Origin: Photobacterium aquimaris
GTDB lineage: Bacteria; Pseudomonadota; Gammaproteobacteria; Enterobacterales; Vibrionaceae
Direction of reading: 5' to 3'
Length of the DNA: 43,101 nucleotides
Assembly: GCF_002954455.1 (NCBI RefSeq)
Contig: NZ_MSCC01000001.1
Coordinates: 1,084,728 to 1,127,828 of the forward strand
The notes under the pieces were generated by a model, which was not told the origin of the DNA, made no database searches, and worked only from the letters and a program-made list of their open reading frames with translations. Made by a program: the position numbers and the translations under genes. Positions 8,721 to 17,108 of this stretch are shown here, in pieces. Each line of letters opens with the position of its first letter. The stretch's first letter is position 1.

Positions 8721-9932
8721 TTAAGCTAAATCTGTTGTTGTTACTGGTTTCATTCTTATTATTAATGCGATCATCGGCGCGACGATAGTAAGCATTAAAA
8801 CGCCATTCCAGCCTACATGTTGATAAAGATAGCTCCCCGCAGCAGATCCTATTGCCATGCCAATAAACATAAACGTGAATAAGATTGAATTAAGGCGTCC
8901 TCTTGCTTCAGGTTGTAAACTATAAACAATCGTTTGATGTGACACTAATGTTGCGTTGATACCAAAGTCAAAAAGTATCACACATAAAACCAGCCATCCT
9001 ATTTGCAGGTGTATAGCGAAGAATGGAATAAATAGCATCGCGATAAATGATAAAATGACGATACTAATACTGACTAATAGTATTTTATGTGCACCAATGC
9101 GATCTGACAATCCACCAATTAACGGTGCCGAGATAGCACCTGCTGCACCAGCTAATCCAAAAGTTCCAGCCGTCGCGCTACCTAATCCATAATTATGAGA
9201 CAAAAACAGTGCTAGAGTTGTCCAAAAGGCACTAAAGGCAATTGATACGAAACATTGAGCAATAACAGATTGTCTTAACTGTGGAAACTGTTGCCATAGT
9301 GGCTTTAACGAGGCCATTATTTGTTTATAAGTAAGTGTGTTTTGGGATGGCATTGTAGGTAATGAAAACCAAAAATAGATAATCAATGCCATGATAATTG
9401 AAGCGGCAAGTTGGAATATTATCGCCCAACCCCAAAATTGACCAATAATACCGCTAAACACACGTGATAAGAGTATTCCTGATAATAATCCGGTCATTAC
9501 AATACCGACTGATTTTCCTCTTTGATTTGGCGGTGATATTACGGTACTAGCAAGGACAATATCTTGTGCCGATGTAGCTAAAATGCCGACACACAAACTC
9601 GTAATTAATAAGATTGGAAAAGTAGAAGAAAAGCTACAGAGCCACAGGGCAGCACAAAGAAGAACTAATTTAGAAATGATCAGCTTTTTACGATTAACCA
9701 TATCTCCTAACGGCACGAGAAAAAATATTCCTAATGCGTAACCGATTTGAGTGAGCATCGCAATGAGTCCTGCTTCGCTGATTTTTATTTGAAAGGCATT
9801 TGATAATAAACCGATAATAGGTTGGTTATAATAAATGGCAGAGACACTAAATCCAGCACCTACAGATAAGCCAAAGAGTTGTTTAAGAGGTAATGTTTGC
9901 TGCTTAGTCAGCGGTTGAGCTATGAGAGTCAT
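8721..9932 (-). CDS. MFS transporter (DHA1-like exporter)
   Basis: A 403-residue major facilitator with about twelve hydrophobic segments. The loop between helices 2 and 3 carries the MFS signature (GDMVNRKKLI) and its counterpart in the second half is GGLSDRIGAHKIL. The N-terminal segment with YYNQPIIGLL is typical of a family of bacterial inner-membrane drug/metabolite exporters. It is divergent from a LysR regulator at 10031, which suggests local control. Substrate unknown. Confidence 0.88.
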   Translation of the reverse strand: MTLIAQPLTKQQTLPLKQLFGLSVGAGFSVSAIYYNQPIIGLLSNAFQIKISEAGLIAMLTQIGYALGIFFLVPLGDMVNRKKLIISKLVLLCAALWLCSFSSTFPILLITSLCVGILATSAQDIVLASTVISPPNQRGKSVGIVMTGLLSGILLSRVFSGIIGQFWGWAIIFQLAASIIMALIIYFWFSLPTMPSQNTLTYKQIMASLKPLWQQFPQLRQSVIAQCFVSIAFSAFWTTLALFLSHNYGLGSATAGTFGLAGAAGAISAPLIGGLSDRIGAHKILLVSISIVILSFIAMLFIPFFAIHLQIGWLVLCVILFDFGINATLVSHQTIVYSLQPEARGRLNSILFTFMFIGMAIGSAAGSYLYQHVGWNGVLMLTIVAPMIALIIRMKPVTTTDLA

Positions 9933-10030
9933 CGTGTGTCCGTTTACGGAAAAAGTATTGACGAGAATATGCCTGAACGAATACTAATTTTATAGATGGC
10001 ATAATCGTAATACTGTTATACACTCAACGT
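9933..10030. promoter_or_regulatory. Divergent MFS/LysR control region
   Basis: A 98-bp gap between two divergent starts. It contains AT-rich sequence with GTATT (near 9955) and AATAC (near 9980 and 10009) half-sites in inverted and direct arrangement, consistent with LysR binding but not diagnostic. Confidence 0.35.
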
Positions 10031-10969
10031 ATGAACATACAGACTCTAAAAAACCTCGACCGAATATTATTACTTAAAACATGGGTAAGAATTGTTGAAG
10101 CTGGAAGTTTAAGTACTGCTGCTAAACAATTGAGTACGACTCAACCGACGATCAGTCGACGCTTGAAATCATTGGAACAAATTCTTAATTGCAAGTTAAT
10201 GTTGCGTACAACGCATCAATTAAAATTAACCGATGAAGGGGACAATTGTTATCAACAAGCTAAACAATTATTAGCGCAGTGGTCAATATTAGAAGACTCG
10301 GTAGTTAATGAGACTGCTACAATTAAGGGGCGATTGAGAGTAAGAGTACCTCATGCTTTTGGTCAGAAACAGTTAGTTAAGCCACTAATTAAATACCTTA
10401 CAACATACCCAGAAATGCGTGTTGATTGGCTATTAAATGATACTTTGCCTGATTTTCTTGCTGATAATATTGATTGCGCAATTCATGTCGGTGCTGTTAC
10501 CACTCCAAATGTAGTTGCAAAACTCATCGCGCATGTTCCTCGTATTGTGGTTGCAGCTCCTTCACTGATCGAAAAATACGGGAAAATGAATAATATTACT
10601 GAATTACAGCAATGGCCATGGATTGCGATCAGTAGTTTTTATAATCATGAGCTAACGTTAAAGAATACTGTTTGTAGTACAACTTCTATATTAGAATTAG
10701 ATCCTATTCTATCGACAGATAATCTTTATTCTGCTGTTGAATGTGTCAAGGATGGCGTAGGGATAAGTACCGTCTCTTCATGGTTAGTTGAACCTTACTT
10801 ACTAACAGGTCAACTTGTACATATTGCTGAAGGATGGCAAGCTGATCCATTACCGATTTATTTGGTATATCCCTACTCAAATTATTACTCAAAAAGACTG
10901 CGATTATTTATGGAAATAATGACTGCGGGGATTCAAAGTATGGTAGAGATAGATCAAAAAATCCCATAA
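10031..10969 (+). CDS. LysR-family transcriptional regulator
   Basis: A 312-residue LysR-type regulator. The winged HTH is at about residues 12-70 (SLSTAAKQLSTTQPTISRRL, then LMLRTTHQLKLTDEG), and the effector domain follows. No clear ribosome-binding site precedes the ATG, which sits very close to the probable promoter. It most likely regulates the divergent MFS exporter. It ends 15 bp from the convergent histidine kinase stop codon. Confidence 0.88.
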   Translation: MNIQTLKNLDRILLLKTWVRIVEAGSLSTAAKQLSTTQPTISRRLKSLEQILNCKLMLRTTHQLKLTDEGDNCYQQAKQLLAQWSILEDSVVNETATIKGRLRVRVPHAFGQKQLVKPLIKYLTTYPEMRVDWLLNDTLPDFLADNIDCAIHVGAVTTPNVVAKLIAHVPRIVVAAPSLIEKYGKMNNITELQQWPWIAISSFYNHELTLKNTVCSTTSILELDPILSTDNLYSAVECVKDGVGISTVSSWLVEPYLLTGQLVHIAEGWQADPLPIYLVYPYSNYYSKRLRLFMEIMTAGIQSMVEIDQKIP

Positions 10970-10984
10970 TAATATGATGATTTG

Positions 10985-12364
10985 TTATTTAGGAATATAT
11001 ATCATTACGCTAAAATCGCTATTTATTGTTTGTGAAATCGTTAATTGGTACTGATTGACTTTACAAATATTATTAACAATCGATAGTCCTAAGCCATAGC
11101 GACTATCGTTTGATCTTGAACGATCATGCTGATAAAGCGGTTGAACTAATTTTTCGAGTTCAGTTTCTGAATAGTGAACAGTCGTGGTGTTAATGACTTC
11201 AATAATGAAGTTTGACGTTTTATCGACAACGTTTATTTGGATATTGGTAGTGGGTAAACTATAAAACAGCGCATTATCAACCAAATTGGTTAGAATTGTT
11301 TTTAAGCTAAATGTATCAGCAATTATAGTGGTATCAAGTGGAATATTTTGGGTTATTCTGGTGCTGATATCAGGGTATTTAAAGGTTAATTCTTGTTCAA
11401 TAGCATCACATAGTACCTTCAGATCTAATGGTTGTTTATATAGTTCAATTGCTGATGATGTCCGTTGAAGTAATAATAAGTTCTCTACGATTATTCGCAT
11501 TCTATTTGAAATATGTAAAATATCATCAGTAAATGTTTCAGCTAAACGTTTATCATCAGGAAAACGCTGGTGGACTTCTGTGAGTGTAATTAGTTCGGCG
11601 ATAGGCGTTTTTATTTCGTGTGCAATATCTGATGTGATGCGTTTTTCATTTTCAATGCTATTACGATTAATGATTAAAAAATTATTTAATTCATTAATTA
11701 TTAAGTCAATTTCAGAGTAATTTTTTTCGCCATCAAAAATAAAATGCTTATTTGAATCGTCATTATTATTATTGAAGGTTTTAATTTGTTGGTTTAATGA
11801 GTCTAAAGGCTGCAATCCTTGGTTAACAATTTTTTTCGTCACAATTCGAATAATGATCATTGATAATAAAAAGCTGCCAATTAGCAAAATATCTAATAGT
11901 CCTGTTATACGAGTAAGGCTTTTGGTTGAGGTTGCGACGGTGATATACATATAGTCGCTTGAACCATCTTTGTTGCGATGAACATATGATGATAAAAGCG
12001 CTTGCCCTGGTGTATTATTTGGCATAGTTACTTGAACTAGCTGATTTGAATTAGTTGCAATTTTAGTGTGGTGCAGGTCTAGTTCAGGATAGGGACGAAG
12101 ATTTAATGACCGTTTGATCGTTTGATTGTTTTTCCATATTTGGTAAAAATAATGGCTATTTTTGTTATCAACAATGGGAGATGAATGATCATTGATCAGG
12201 ATTTTTATCTGCTCCATTTGCTCTTTGAGTCCAGTTTTGAACTGTTGTTGAGCCCAATCATCAATGCTTGTATCAATAAATGTATACACAATAATGATAA
12301 ATAATCCAAAGATTGCGGAAATTGCATTGATTAAGTTTCTTTTTATCGAACGTGTTTTAATCAT
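10985..12364 (-). CDS. pmrB: Sensor histidine kinase, PmrB/QseC-like
   Basis: A 459-residue membrane sensor kinase. It has an N-terminal TM helix (about 11-31), a periplasmic loop of about 120 residues, a second TM helix (about 156-174), a linker region, and a HisKA domain with SDIAHEIKTP (phosphorylated His249). The ATPase domain follows, with the N-box LTNLVDNA and the G-box YGLGLSIV. The response-regulator gene ends 2 bp before its start, so the pair is translationally coupled. Position in an operon with eptA and a PmrA-box-like site upstream argue for a PmrB-type role in sensing cationic peptides, metal or acid; the actual signal is unknown. Confidence 0.82.
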   Translation of the reverse strand: MIKTRSIKRNLINAISAIFGLFIIIVYTFIDTSIDDWAQQQFKTGLKEQMEQIKILINDHSSPIVDNKNSHYFYQIWKNNQTIKRSLNLRPYPELDLHHTKIATNSNQLVQVTMPNNTPGQALLSSYVHRNKDGSSDYMYITVATSTKSLTRITGLLDILLIGSFLLSMIIIRIVTKKIVNQGLQPLDSLNQQIKTFNNNNDDSNKHFIFDGEKNYSEIDLIINELNNFLIINRNSIENEKRITSDIAHEIKTPIAELITLTEVHQRFPDDKRLAETFTDDILHISNRMRIIVENLLLLQRTSSAIELYKQPLDLKVLCDAIEQELTFKYPDISTRITQNIPLDTTIIADTFSLKTILTNLVDNALFYSLPTTNIQINVVDKTSNFIIEVINTTTVHYSETELEKLVQPLYQHDRSRSNDSRYGLGLSIVNNICKVNQYQLTISQTINSDFSVMIYIPK

Positions 12365-12366
12365 TA

Positions 12367-13044
12367 TTAATTCTCAATATAGTAGCCAAAACCACGTTTA
12401 TTTTTAAGTGGAAAAGTCGCTGTAATTGAATGAGATTTAATTTTTTTTCGTATAGTGGAAATATGCGCTTCAATAGTATTTTTAGAAATATAATCAAAAT
12501 TATTGGCAATATTATCGCTGATCATTGCTGTACTCATCACTTGATTTGGATGGTTAAAGAGGTACTCAATAATTTTAAATTCATTAGGTGTCAGATTAAT
12601 ATTGATCGCTTCATAATGCAAACTCATGGTGTTTGAATCTAAAGTAAAGCCATTAATCGTTATGGTGTTGCTAAAATTATTAATAATACCGCGTCGAGAA
12701 ATAGCAATAACTCTAGCGTGTAGTTCATCAAAAGAAAATGGTTTAGTAAGGTAATCGTCTGCGCCTTGCAGCAACCCGTTTATACGGTCTTGGTGTTGGC
12801 TGTTAGCAGAAAGGATAATAACCCGTGTTTGTAGTGCTGATTTCCTTAATAGTTTAAGTATTTCCATACCGTCGATACCCGGCAACATGAGATCTAGAAT
12901 GATAATATCGTAGGGGTTATTAAGTGCTAAGCTGAGTCCGTCAGTACCATTACTTGCTTCATCAGTTGTGAACCCTAAGTTATTGAATCCAACAACTAAA
13001 CTACGGCGCAACGGTGAGGAATCTTCAATAATCAATAGTTTCAT
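12367..13044 (-). CDS. pmrA: OmpR-family response regulator, PmrA/QseB-like
   Basis: Cytoplasmic transcription factor of 225 residues. The receiver domain begins MKLLIIEDSS, with phospho-acceptor Asp51 in IIILDLMLPG and the conserved lysine in YLTKPF. The C-terminal winged helix carries NLTPNEFKIIEYL and the terminal RGFGYYIEN. I place the start at ATG 13044; the longer frame from 13095 would read through a palindrome and adds residues with no family match. It lies between eptA and the kinase gene. The perfect CTTAAG-N5-CTTAAG upstream of eptA is its likely target, giving autoregulation of the operon. Orthology to PmrA rather than QseB is inferred from context. Confidence 0.85.
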   Translation of the reverse strand: MKLLIIEDSSPLRRSLVVGFNNLGFTTDEASNGTDGLSLALNNPYDIIILDLMLPGIDGMEILKLLRKSALQTRVIILSANSQHQDRINGLLQGADDYLTKPFSFDELHARVIAISRRGIINNFSNTITINGFTLDSNTMSLHYEAININLTPNEFKIIEYLFNHPNQVMSTAMISDNIANNFDYISKNTIEAHISTIRKKIKSHSITATFPLKNKRGFGYYIEN

Positions 13045-13061
13045 TATAAACTCAACGCAAA

Positions 13062-13096
13062 AATGTATACTCATACAGAATGTATAAGTATACATT
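13062..13096. promoter_or_regulatory. Near-perfect palindrome between eptA and pmrA
   Basis: Two 16-bp arms (13062-13077 and 13081-13096) pair at 15 of 16 positions around a three-base GAA centre; the inner core repeats TGTATA and GTATAC units. In RNA this would be a long hairpin 18 bases upstream of the response-regulator start codon. Only three T residues follow it, so it is a weak terminator at best; attenuation, RNA processing or a protein operator are all possible. Confidence 0.7.
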
Positions 13097-13120
13097 AAAT
13101 CATAGTGTTACCTTAATTGT

Positions 13121-14737
13121 TTATGCTTTTACTCTACAGCTCGCGCTAATATCAAGTGCAGGGTTGATAATCTTAGACTGCACACCATAAAGGCCTAATA
13201 AACTATGGAATAAATTATCTTGTGATAAATGGCCAATGTTTTCTTTCGCTTTTAAACAGCTAAGATTAATACCTTTTTGCTGCGCATATTGAACTGGAAT
13301 CCATAATAACCACGGCACATGTTTTTGTTCTTTCGGTGCTATAGGGTAAGGCGCACCATGAAGATAAAAGCCATTTTCACCTAGCGATTCACCATGATCA
13401 GACATGTATAACATCGCAACATTGTATTTTTTCTCATTTTTCTTCAATAACTTAATTACTTGCTCATCGACATAGTCAGTGTAGAGAATAGTATTATCAT
13501 AGACATTTTTAATTTCTTGGTCGGTGCAATTTTCAATATCGCTACGGTTACAAGAAGGCTTAAAACGGTCGAATTGTTTTGGATAACGTTGGAAATATGT
13601 TGGACCATGGCTGCCAATAAGATGTAAAACAAGTAATTTATTTTTATCATCTTTGTTTATAAAGGCTGCAGCTTTACTTAGCATTACGCCATCATAACAA
13701 CTGGTACCGTCACAATATTGATTATGTTTTGATGTATCAGTTGCAACATAAGGCATTCTGGCTGCAACACCTTTTGAACCGCCATCATTATCGATCCATA
13801 ACACTTCAGCACCAGCGCGGTGAATAATATCAATGGCGTTATCTTGAGTATAAGCACGATCTTGATTGTAGTGAGCACGGGTTAGGTTAGAGAACATACA
13901 CGGTACGGATAATGCGGTGTAAGTACCACATGATTGTACATTTCTAAATGAAATGATCCCTTCATTTTTAGTGTAAGGGTTAGTGTCGCGTTTATAACCA
14001 TTATAGGCATAATCATAAGTACGTGCGGTTTCACCAAGAACCATGACAAATAATGTCGGCTTGTGGTTTTTGGTTGGTAATAGTTTGGCATCTAAGCCTT
14101 GTTTTTTGTATGGCAGCGGTTTGTAAATAAATTCCTTATATAAGTATTTACCACCGGCGTATACATGGCCAGGAATGATCATACGGTTTAAATAGTGGTT
14201 ATTACGACCAACTGCGGCATAACTTTTGTAGTTCGTTAACGCGATGATAAGTAGTGCAGTTGTAGCGATGCCGATAAGTATAATGCGCGCGATAATTTCT
14301 TTAATAAATGTTTCACGCTTAGTGATTTTAATGCAAGCAATCCAAATGCTTGGTATTAAACCAAAGACGATAATATATGTTATAGAATGTAAATTAACAT
14401 ACGATAATGCTTCATCAGAGCGTGTTTGGAAGATACTTTCAATAACCGCATTATCAAATAAAGTGTGGTAATTCACTTCAGCAAATAATGCCATGGATGA
14501 TGTGATGACTAAAAAGATCATGATGGCTTTAAAAATATATGGCCAACACAAACAACTGAAAATGATTATAAAAGCAGCAATTAAGACAATAGGTGCTGTA
14601 TAGGGAAAAAACGGGTTTGATACCGTATTACTTAACGAAAAGATCTTTGCTATGGTCGGGAAATTAAAGCAAAGAGTGAAATAGAGCGACATCCATACAA
14701 TAAAACTGGTCATCTTTAAGTGAAAAATTTTGCGCAT
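13121..14737 (-). CDS. eptA: Phosphoethanolamine-lipid A transferase EptA
   Basis: A 538-residue inner-membrane enzyme that moves phosphoethanolamine from phosphatidylethanolamine to lipid A, lowering surface negative charge and cationic-peptide binding. Five hydrophobic segments occupy roughly residues 10-170. The periplasmic sulfatase-fold domain starts about 225 with GETAR (metal ligand Glu236) and SCGTYTALSVPCMFS, where Thr274 is the expected nucleophile and the flanking cysteines form a disulfide in relatives such as MCR-1. SDHGESLGENG and LHGAPY supply further metal ligands. It is the first gene of a three-gene operon with the PmrAB-like pair. Length and motifs are complete, so it should be active. 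Confidence 0.95.
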   Translation of the reverse strand: MRKIFHLKMTSFIVWMSLYFTLCFNFPTIAKIFSLSNTVSNPFFPYTAPIVLIAAFIIIFSCLCWPYIFKAIMIFLVITSSMALFAEVNYHTLFDNAVIESIFQTRSDEALSYVNLHSITYIIVFGLIPSIWIACIKITKRETFIKEIIARIILIGIATTALLIIALTNYKSYAAVGRNNHYLNRMIIPGHVYAGGKYLYKEFIYKPLPYKKQGLDAKLLPTKNHKPTLFVMVLGETARTYDYAYNGYKRDTNPYTKNEGIISFRNVQSCGTYTALSVPCMFSNLTRAHYNQDRAYTQDNAIDIIHRAGAEVLWIDNDGGSKGVAARMPYVATDTSKHNQYCDGTSCYDGVMLSKAAAFINKDDKNKLLVLHLIGSHGPTYFQRYPKQFDRFKPSCNRSDIENCTDQEIKNVYDNTILYTDYVDEQVIKLLKKNEKKYNVAMLYMSDHGESLGENGFYLHGAPYPIAPKEQKHVPWLLWIPVQYAQQKGINLSCLKAKENIGHLSQDNLFHSLLGLYGVQSKIINPALDISASCRVKA

Positions 14738-14785
14738 TGTTATTCTTTAATTAATCAATCAATACTCAGATTATCTGTGATGTAA

Positions 14786-14802
14786 CTTAAGAATTACTTA
14801 AG
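14786..14802 (-). promoter_or_regulatory. PmrA-box-like operator upstream of eptA
   Basis: CTTAAG-AATTA-CTTAAG: two perfect half-sites with a 5-bp spacer, matching the known PmrA/BasR box pattern (YTTAAK-N5-YTTAAK). It is 49 bp upstream of the eptA start codon. Confidence 0.8.
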
Positions 14803-15109
14803 ACTCTTTAATTTGCTGTATGAAACAATAGTGCTTTGTTAGTTATCAAATGCAAGATGTAGAATGCAAATGAAATGTATTATTTATCATTATGGCAATT
14901 AATTATTTTATTTATACTTTATGCATAATTTTAAAGGCGTACCGCTGATACGGCGATAAAAGGTACCAAAAAAAGCCGAAAGGCATACTCTTTTGGTATG
15001 ATTTAATGAGTGCTATTTTTTTGTGGCGTTTTGGGTGCTTTGATATCAAGTTTTATATCTAAGCACCATTGTTGGTTAAATGTTAATTATTGGTGGATAT
15101 TTGGTTGCT
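14803..15109. other. Intergenic with a structured segment
   Basis: No ORF is convincing. The segment about 14934-15010 holds nested inverted repeats: CCGC/GCGG, GCC-GAAA-GGC and TACCAAAA/TTTTGGTA. Read on the minus strand, GCC-TTTC-GGC is followed by seven T, so it may terminate the EAL operon; the rest is AT-rich. Confidence 0.45.
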
Positions 15110-15874
15110 TTATACGCAATGGTTTAGAGCAGTGTCGCGAGATAAAGATAACTTAGCATCTAAAGGAATAGGTTTTGAAAATAAGTACCCTTGATACATT
15201 TCTATATTTAGGCCAGTTAATAATTTAAAAATAGTTTCGGTTTCTAGACCTTCTGCAATAATAGGTAAATCGAAATGGTGTATTAGTGCTACTATTACCT
15301 GCAGTGATTTGAACTTAGATACATCAATATCAATATCTTTAACAAAAAATCTATCAATTTTCACATAATCAAAAGGATAGTCAAACAGTCGTTTATTGAC
15401 ATTGTTACCACATCCAAAGTCATCTATAGCCAGTTTTATCCCTTCAATTTTTAAAAAATCTAAGGTTGTTCTAAAATGTTCAATGTTGATGATGTCATCA
15501 TTTTCTAGTATTTCAATAACCACGTTAATCGATTGATTTAATGTTATTAGTAAATTAATGATTGGTGTAGTTAAACTATGGCTATATATGTTTATAGAGA
15601 TAAATAGCCCAATATTATTATGGAATTTAAAATGACTGATTAGCTGTAACAAGAGAGCATTTGTTAAGCATTCAGAAAGTTGTTGGTCATCTTTGACTAT
15701 CGGTATGAACGTTAAAGGTAACCGAATTTCATGTTCAGATACGATCCATCGAGCTAGGACTTCATATCCGACTAACACTTTGTTTTTATTTACTATAGGC
15801 TGAATAAATGGTTGTATTTTTCCTGTAAAAATGGCATCGGTTATTTGTTTTTTTGTAATTTCAATGCTGTTCAT
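15110..15874 (-). CDS. Stand-alone EAL-domain c-di-GMP phosphodiesterase
   Basis: A 254-residue protein that is essentially one EAL domain with no sensor, GGDEF or membrane segment. All catalytic positions appear present: the EVL-x-R version of EAL (Glu38, Arg42), Asn95, Glu121, Asp151-Asp152 in DDFGCG, Lys172 in VKID, Glu208 in AEGLE and Gln228. It is therefore likely able to hydrolyse c-di-GMP to pGpG, although short EAL proteins can instead act by protein binding (for example YdiV). It is the last gene of an operon with two XRE regulators, starting 9 bp after the second. That layout suggests control of motility, adhesion or biofilm genes (inference). Confidence 0.9.
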   Translation of the reverse strand: MNSIEITKKQITDAIFTGKIQPFIQPIVNKNKVLVGYEVLARWIVSEHEIRLPLTFIPIVKDDQQLSECLTNALLLQLISHFKFHNNIGLFISINIYSHSLTTPIINLLITLNQSINVVIEILENDDIINIEHFRTTLDFLKIEGIKLAIDDFGCGNNVNKRLFDYPFDYVKIDRFFVKDIDIDVSKFKSLQVIVALIHHFDLPIIAEGLETETIFKLLTGLNIEMYQGYLFSKPIPLDAKLSLSRDTALNHCV

Positions 15875-15883
15875 AATATACCA

Positions 15884-16195
15884 TTAAGATAAATGATTGT
15901 TTTTGTTTTTTTGTATTAGAGATTCTAATATTTCGAGGTAATTGTTTTTTTCTTGAACTGTTTTATTCCTTAATAAAAAAGCTATATGGTCTAACTTACT
16001 TGAGTTATGTTCGTTATAGAAAAAAGAAATTTCTTTATTGGTAATGAGTGAAATATTTAATAACAAGTCAGCGCGTGGAATTCTTGTTCCATTTTCAATA
16101 TCAATATAGGACTGTCTTGATACATTCAATAAATGAGACATTTCTAATTGTGATATATTTAACTCAGAACGGGCTTTTTTTATGTTGTTATGCAT
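15884..16195 (-). CDS. XRE-family HTH regulator (second of a pair)
   Basis: A 103-residue DNA-binding protein with an HTH_3 domain at about residues 3-57: KARSELNISQLEMSHLLNVS for the first helices and RQSYIDIENGTRIP for recognition. It then has KEISFFYN, which is almost the same as KEISYFYN in the regulator two genes upstream, so the two are paralogs. The charged C-terminal tail may dimerise. The ATG is 15 bases from a strong GGAGG that lies inside the end of the upstream small ORF, an unusually long spacing. The EAL gene follows 9 bp later. Confidence 0.85.
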   Translation of the reverse strand: MHNNIKKARSELNISQLEMSHLLNVSRQSYIDIENGTRIPRADLLLNISLITNKEISFFYNEHNSSKLDHIAFLLRNKTVQEKNNYLEILESLIQKNKNNHLS

Positions 16196-16200
16196 AAATT

Positions 16201-16377
16201 TTAAATGTCACCTCCAGTTTTTAAATTAATTATTACCGAGAGTTCTGTGATTTTTGAATCATATATATCAAGGAGTAGGTTGATATCTGATAAATCGTTG
16301 TTTAATATTTTTTGTTTTATAAAATCGCGCATTACTTTTATAGATATTAATGTTTTTCTATAATGTGTTTTTTTCAT
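16201..16377 (-). CDS. 58-codon small ORF between two XRE genes
   Basis: An ORF too short for usual cut-offs. Its ATG overlaps the stop of the upstream XRE gene in an ATGA junction (16374-16377), and its TAA is five bases before the start of the next XRE gene. It starts MKKTHYRKTLISIKVMRDF and continues with a helical acidic part (NNDLSDINLLLDIYDSKI). No signal peptide or TM helix is evident. The ATGA coupling and the absence of other coding in the gap argue that it is translated. It may be a partner or modulator of the XRE proteins or simply a coupling leader; function is unknown. Confidence 0.6.
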   Translation of the reverse strand: MKKTHYRKTLISIKVMRDFIKQKILNNDLSDINLLLDIYDSKITELSVIINLKTGGDI

Positions 16378-16682
16378 AAATTATCGCCAATGATATCAAG
16401 TTCGATTTTGTTTATTAATAGTAATAAAATATCATCATCGATGCTAAGGTTATTGTCGTTAATGATTTCTTTTATTCTTTTTATAAAATTATCCTCAGAA
16501 TTATAAAAATAACTAATTTCTTTACCTGACAATAAAGATAATTTTTTTATAATATCTGCTTTGGGAGAAATCTTACCTCGTTCAATTCTCACTAATGTAC
16601 TTCTAGATATTCCTAAAATCAGAGCCATATCGTTCTGTGATAGTTGTAATGAATACCGAAGTCTAAGTATTTTTATATTCAT
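16374..16682 (-). CDS. XRE-family HTH regulator (first of a pair)
   Basis: A 102-residue regulator with an HTH_3 domain at about residues 2-55: RYSLQLSQNDMALILGIS and STLVRIERGKISP. This is followed by the KEISYFYN linker shared with its paralog and an acidic, leucine/isoleucine-rich C-terminal helix likely used for dimerisation. It is the first gene of the XRE-sORF-XRE-EAL operon. The region is noticeably more AT-rich than the metabolic genes nearby, which may reflect horizontal acquisition. Confidence 0.85.
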   Translation of the reverse strand: MNIKILRLRYSLQLSQNDMALILGISRSTLVRIERGKISPKADIIKKLSLLSGKEISYFYNSEDNFIKRIKEIINDNNLSIDDDILLLLINKIELDIIGDNL

Positions 16683-17108
16683 ATAAAGATTATGGCTAGG
16701 AAGATCGTTTGAGTATTCTACAATAGGGTTATGTTTTTTTTAAATAAAATAATCAAAAACAGATGCATTTGTATTAAAAATACGACATGAGTAAAAAGCA
16801 TAAAGCAATTCCATTTTGGTATGTTATTTGGGTGGTTATGAAGAATAAAAGCTTTTTATTTAAAATTAAAAATTGAATGATTAGTCGTATAATGTGGTTT
16901 TTTATGGTGTTCGTATGCGTTTTCTTTAGATTATAAGTATGATTTTTAGTCTATAAGAAGGCATAGTTATTATTTATTTCACTATGTGTGACTGTACTGT
17001 TTCAAATGAAACATTTGTTATTACTTATTTGCTCGTAATGAAAATGAAAAAAATTATAATCCGCACGTTTTTGGTCTAGTCAGATCATATGTTCGGAGTT
17101 AATTTTAA
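16683..17108. other. Divergent intergenic region with palindrome
   Basis: AT-rich gap between the XRE operon and the DUF3332 gene. It holds the promoters of both and a perfect inverted repeat TGTTTCA-AA-TGAAACA at 16998-17013, a possible operator. No ORF is supported. Confidence 0.5.

Noticed and set aside
12430..12636. ORF on the + strand inside the response-regulator gene
   Set aside because: Shadow of the well-supported pmrA-like gene on the other strand; no motif or ribosome-binding site.
13045..13095. Longer start for the response regulator at 13095
   Set aside because: The extra 17 codons read through the palindrome and are unrelated to the receiver domain, which begins at MKLLIIED.
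14934..15010. Possible c-di-GMP (GEMM-I) riboswitch near the EAL gene
   Set aside because: It has a GAAA tetraloop but lacks the conserved GEMM core, and it is downstream of, not upstream of, the EAL gene.
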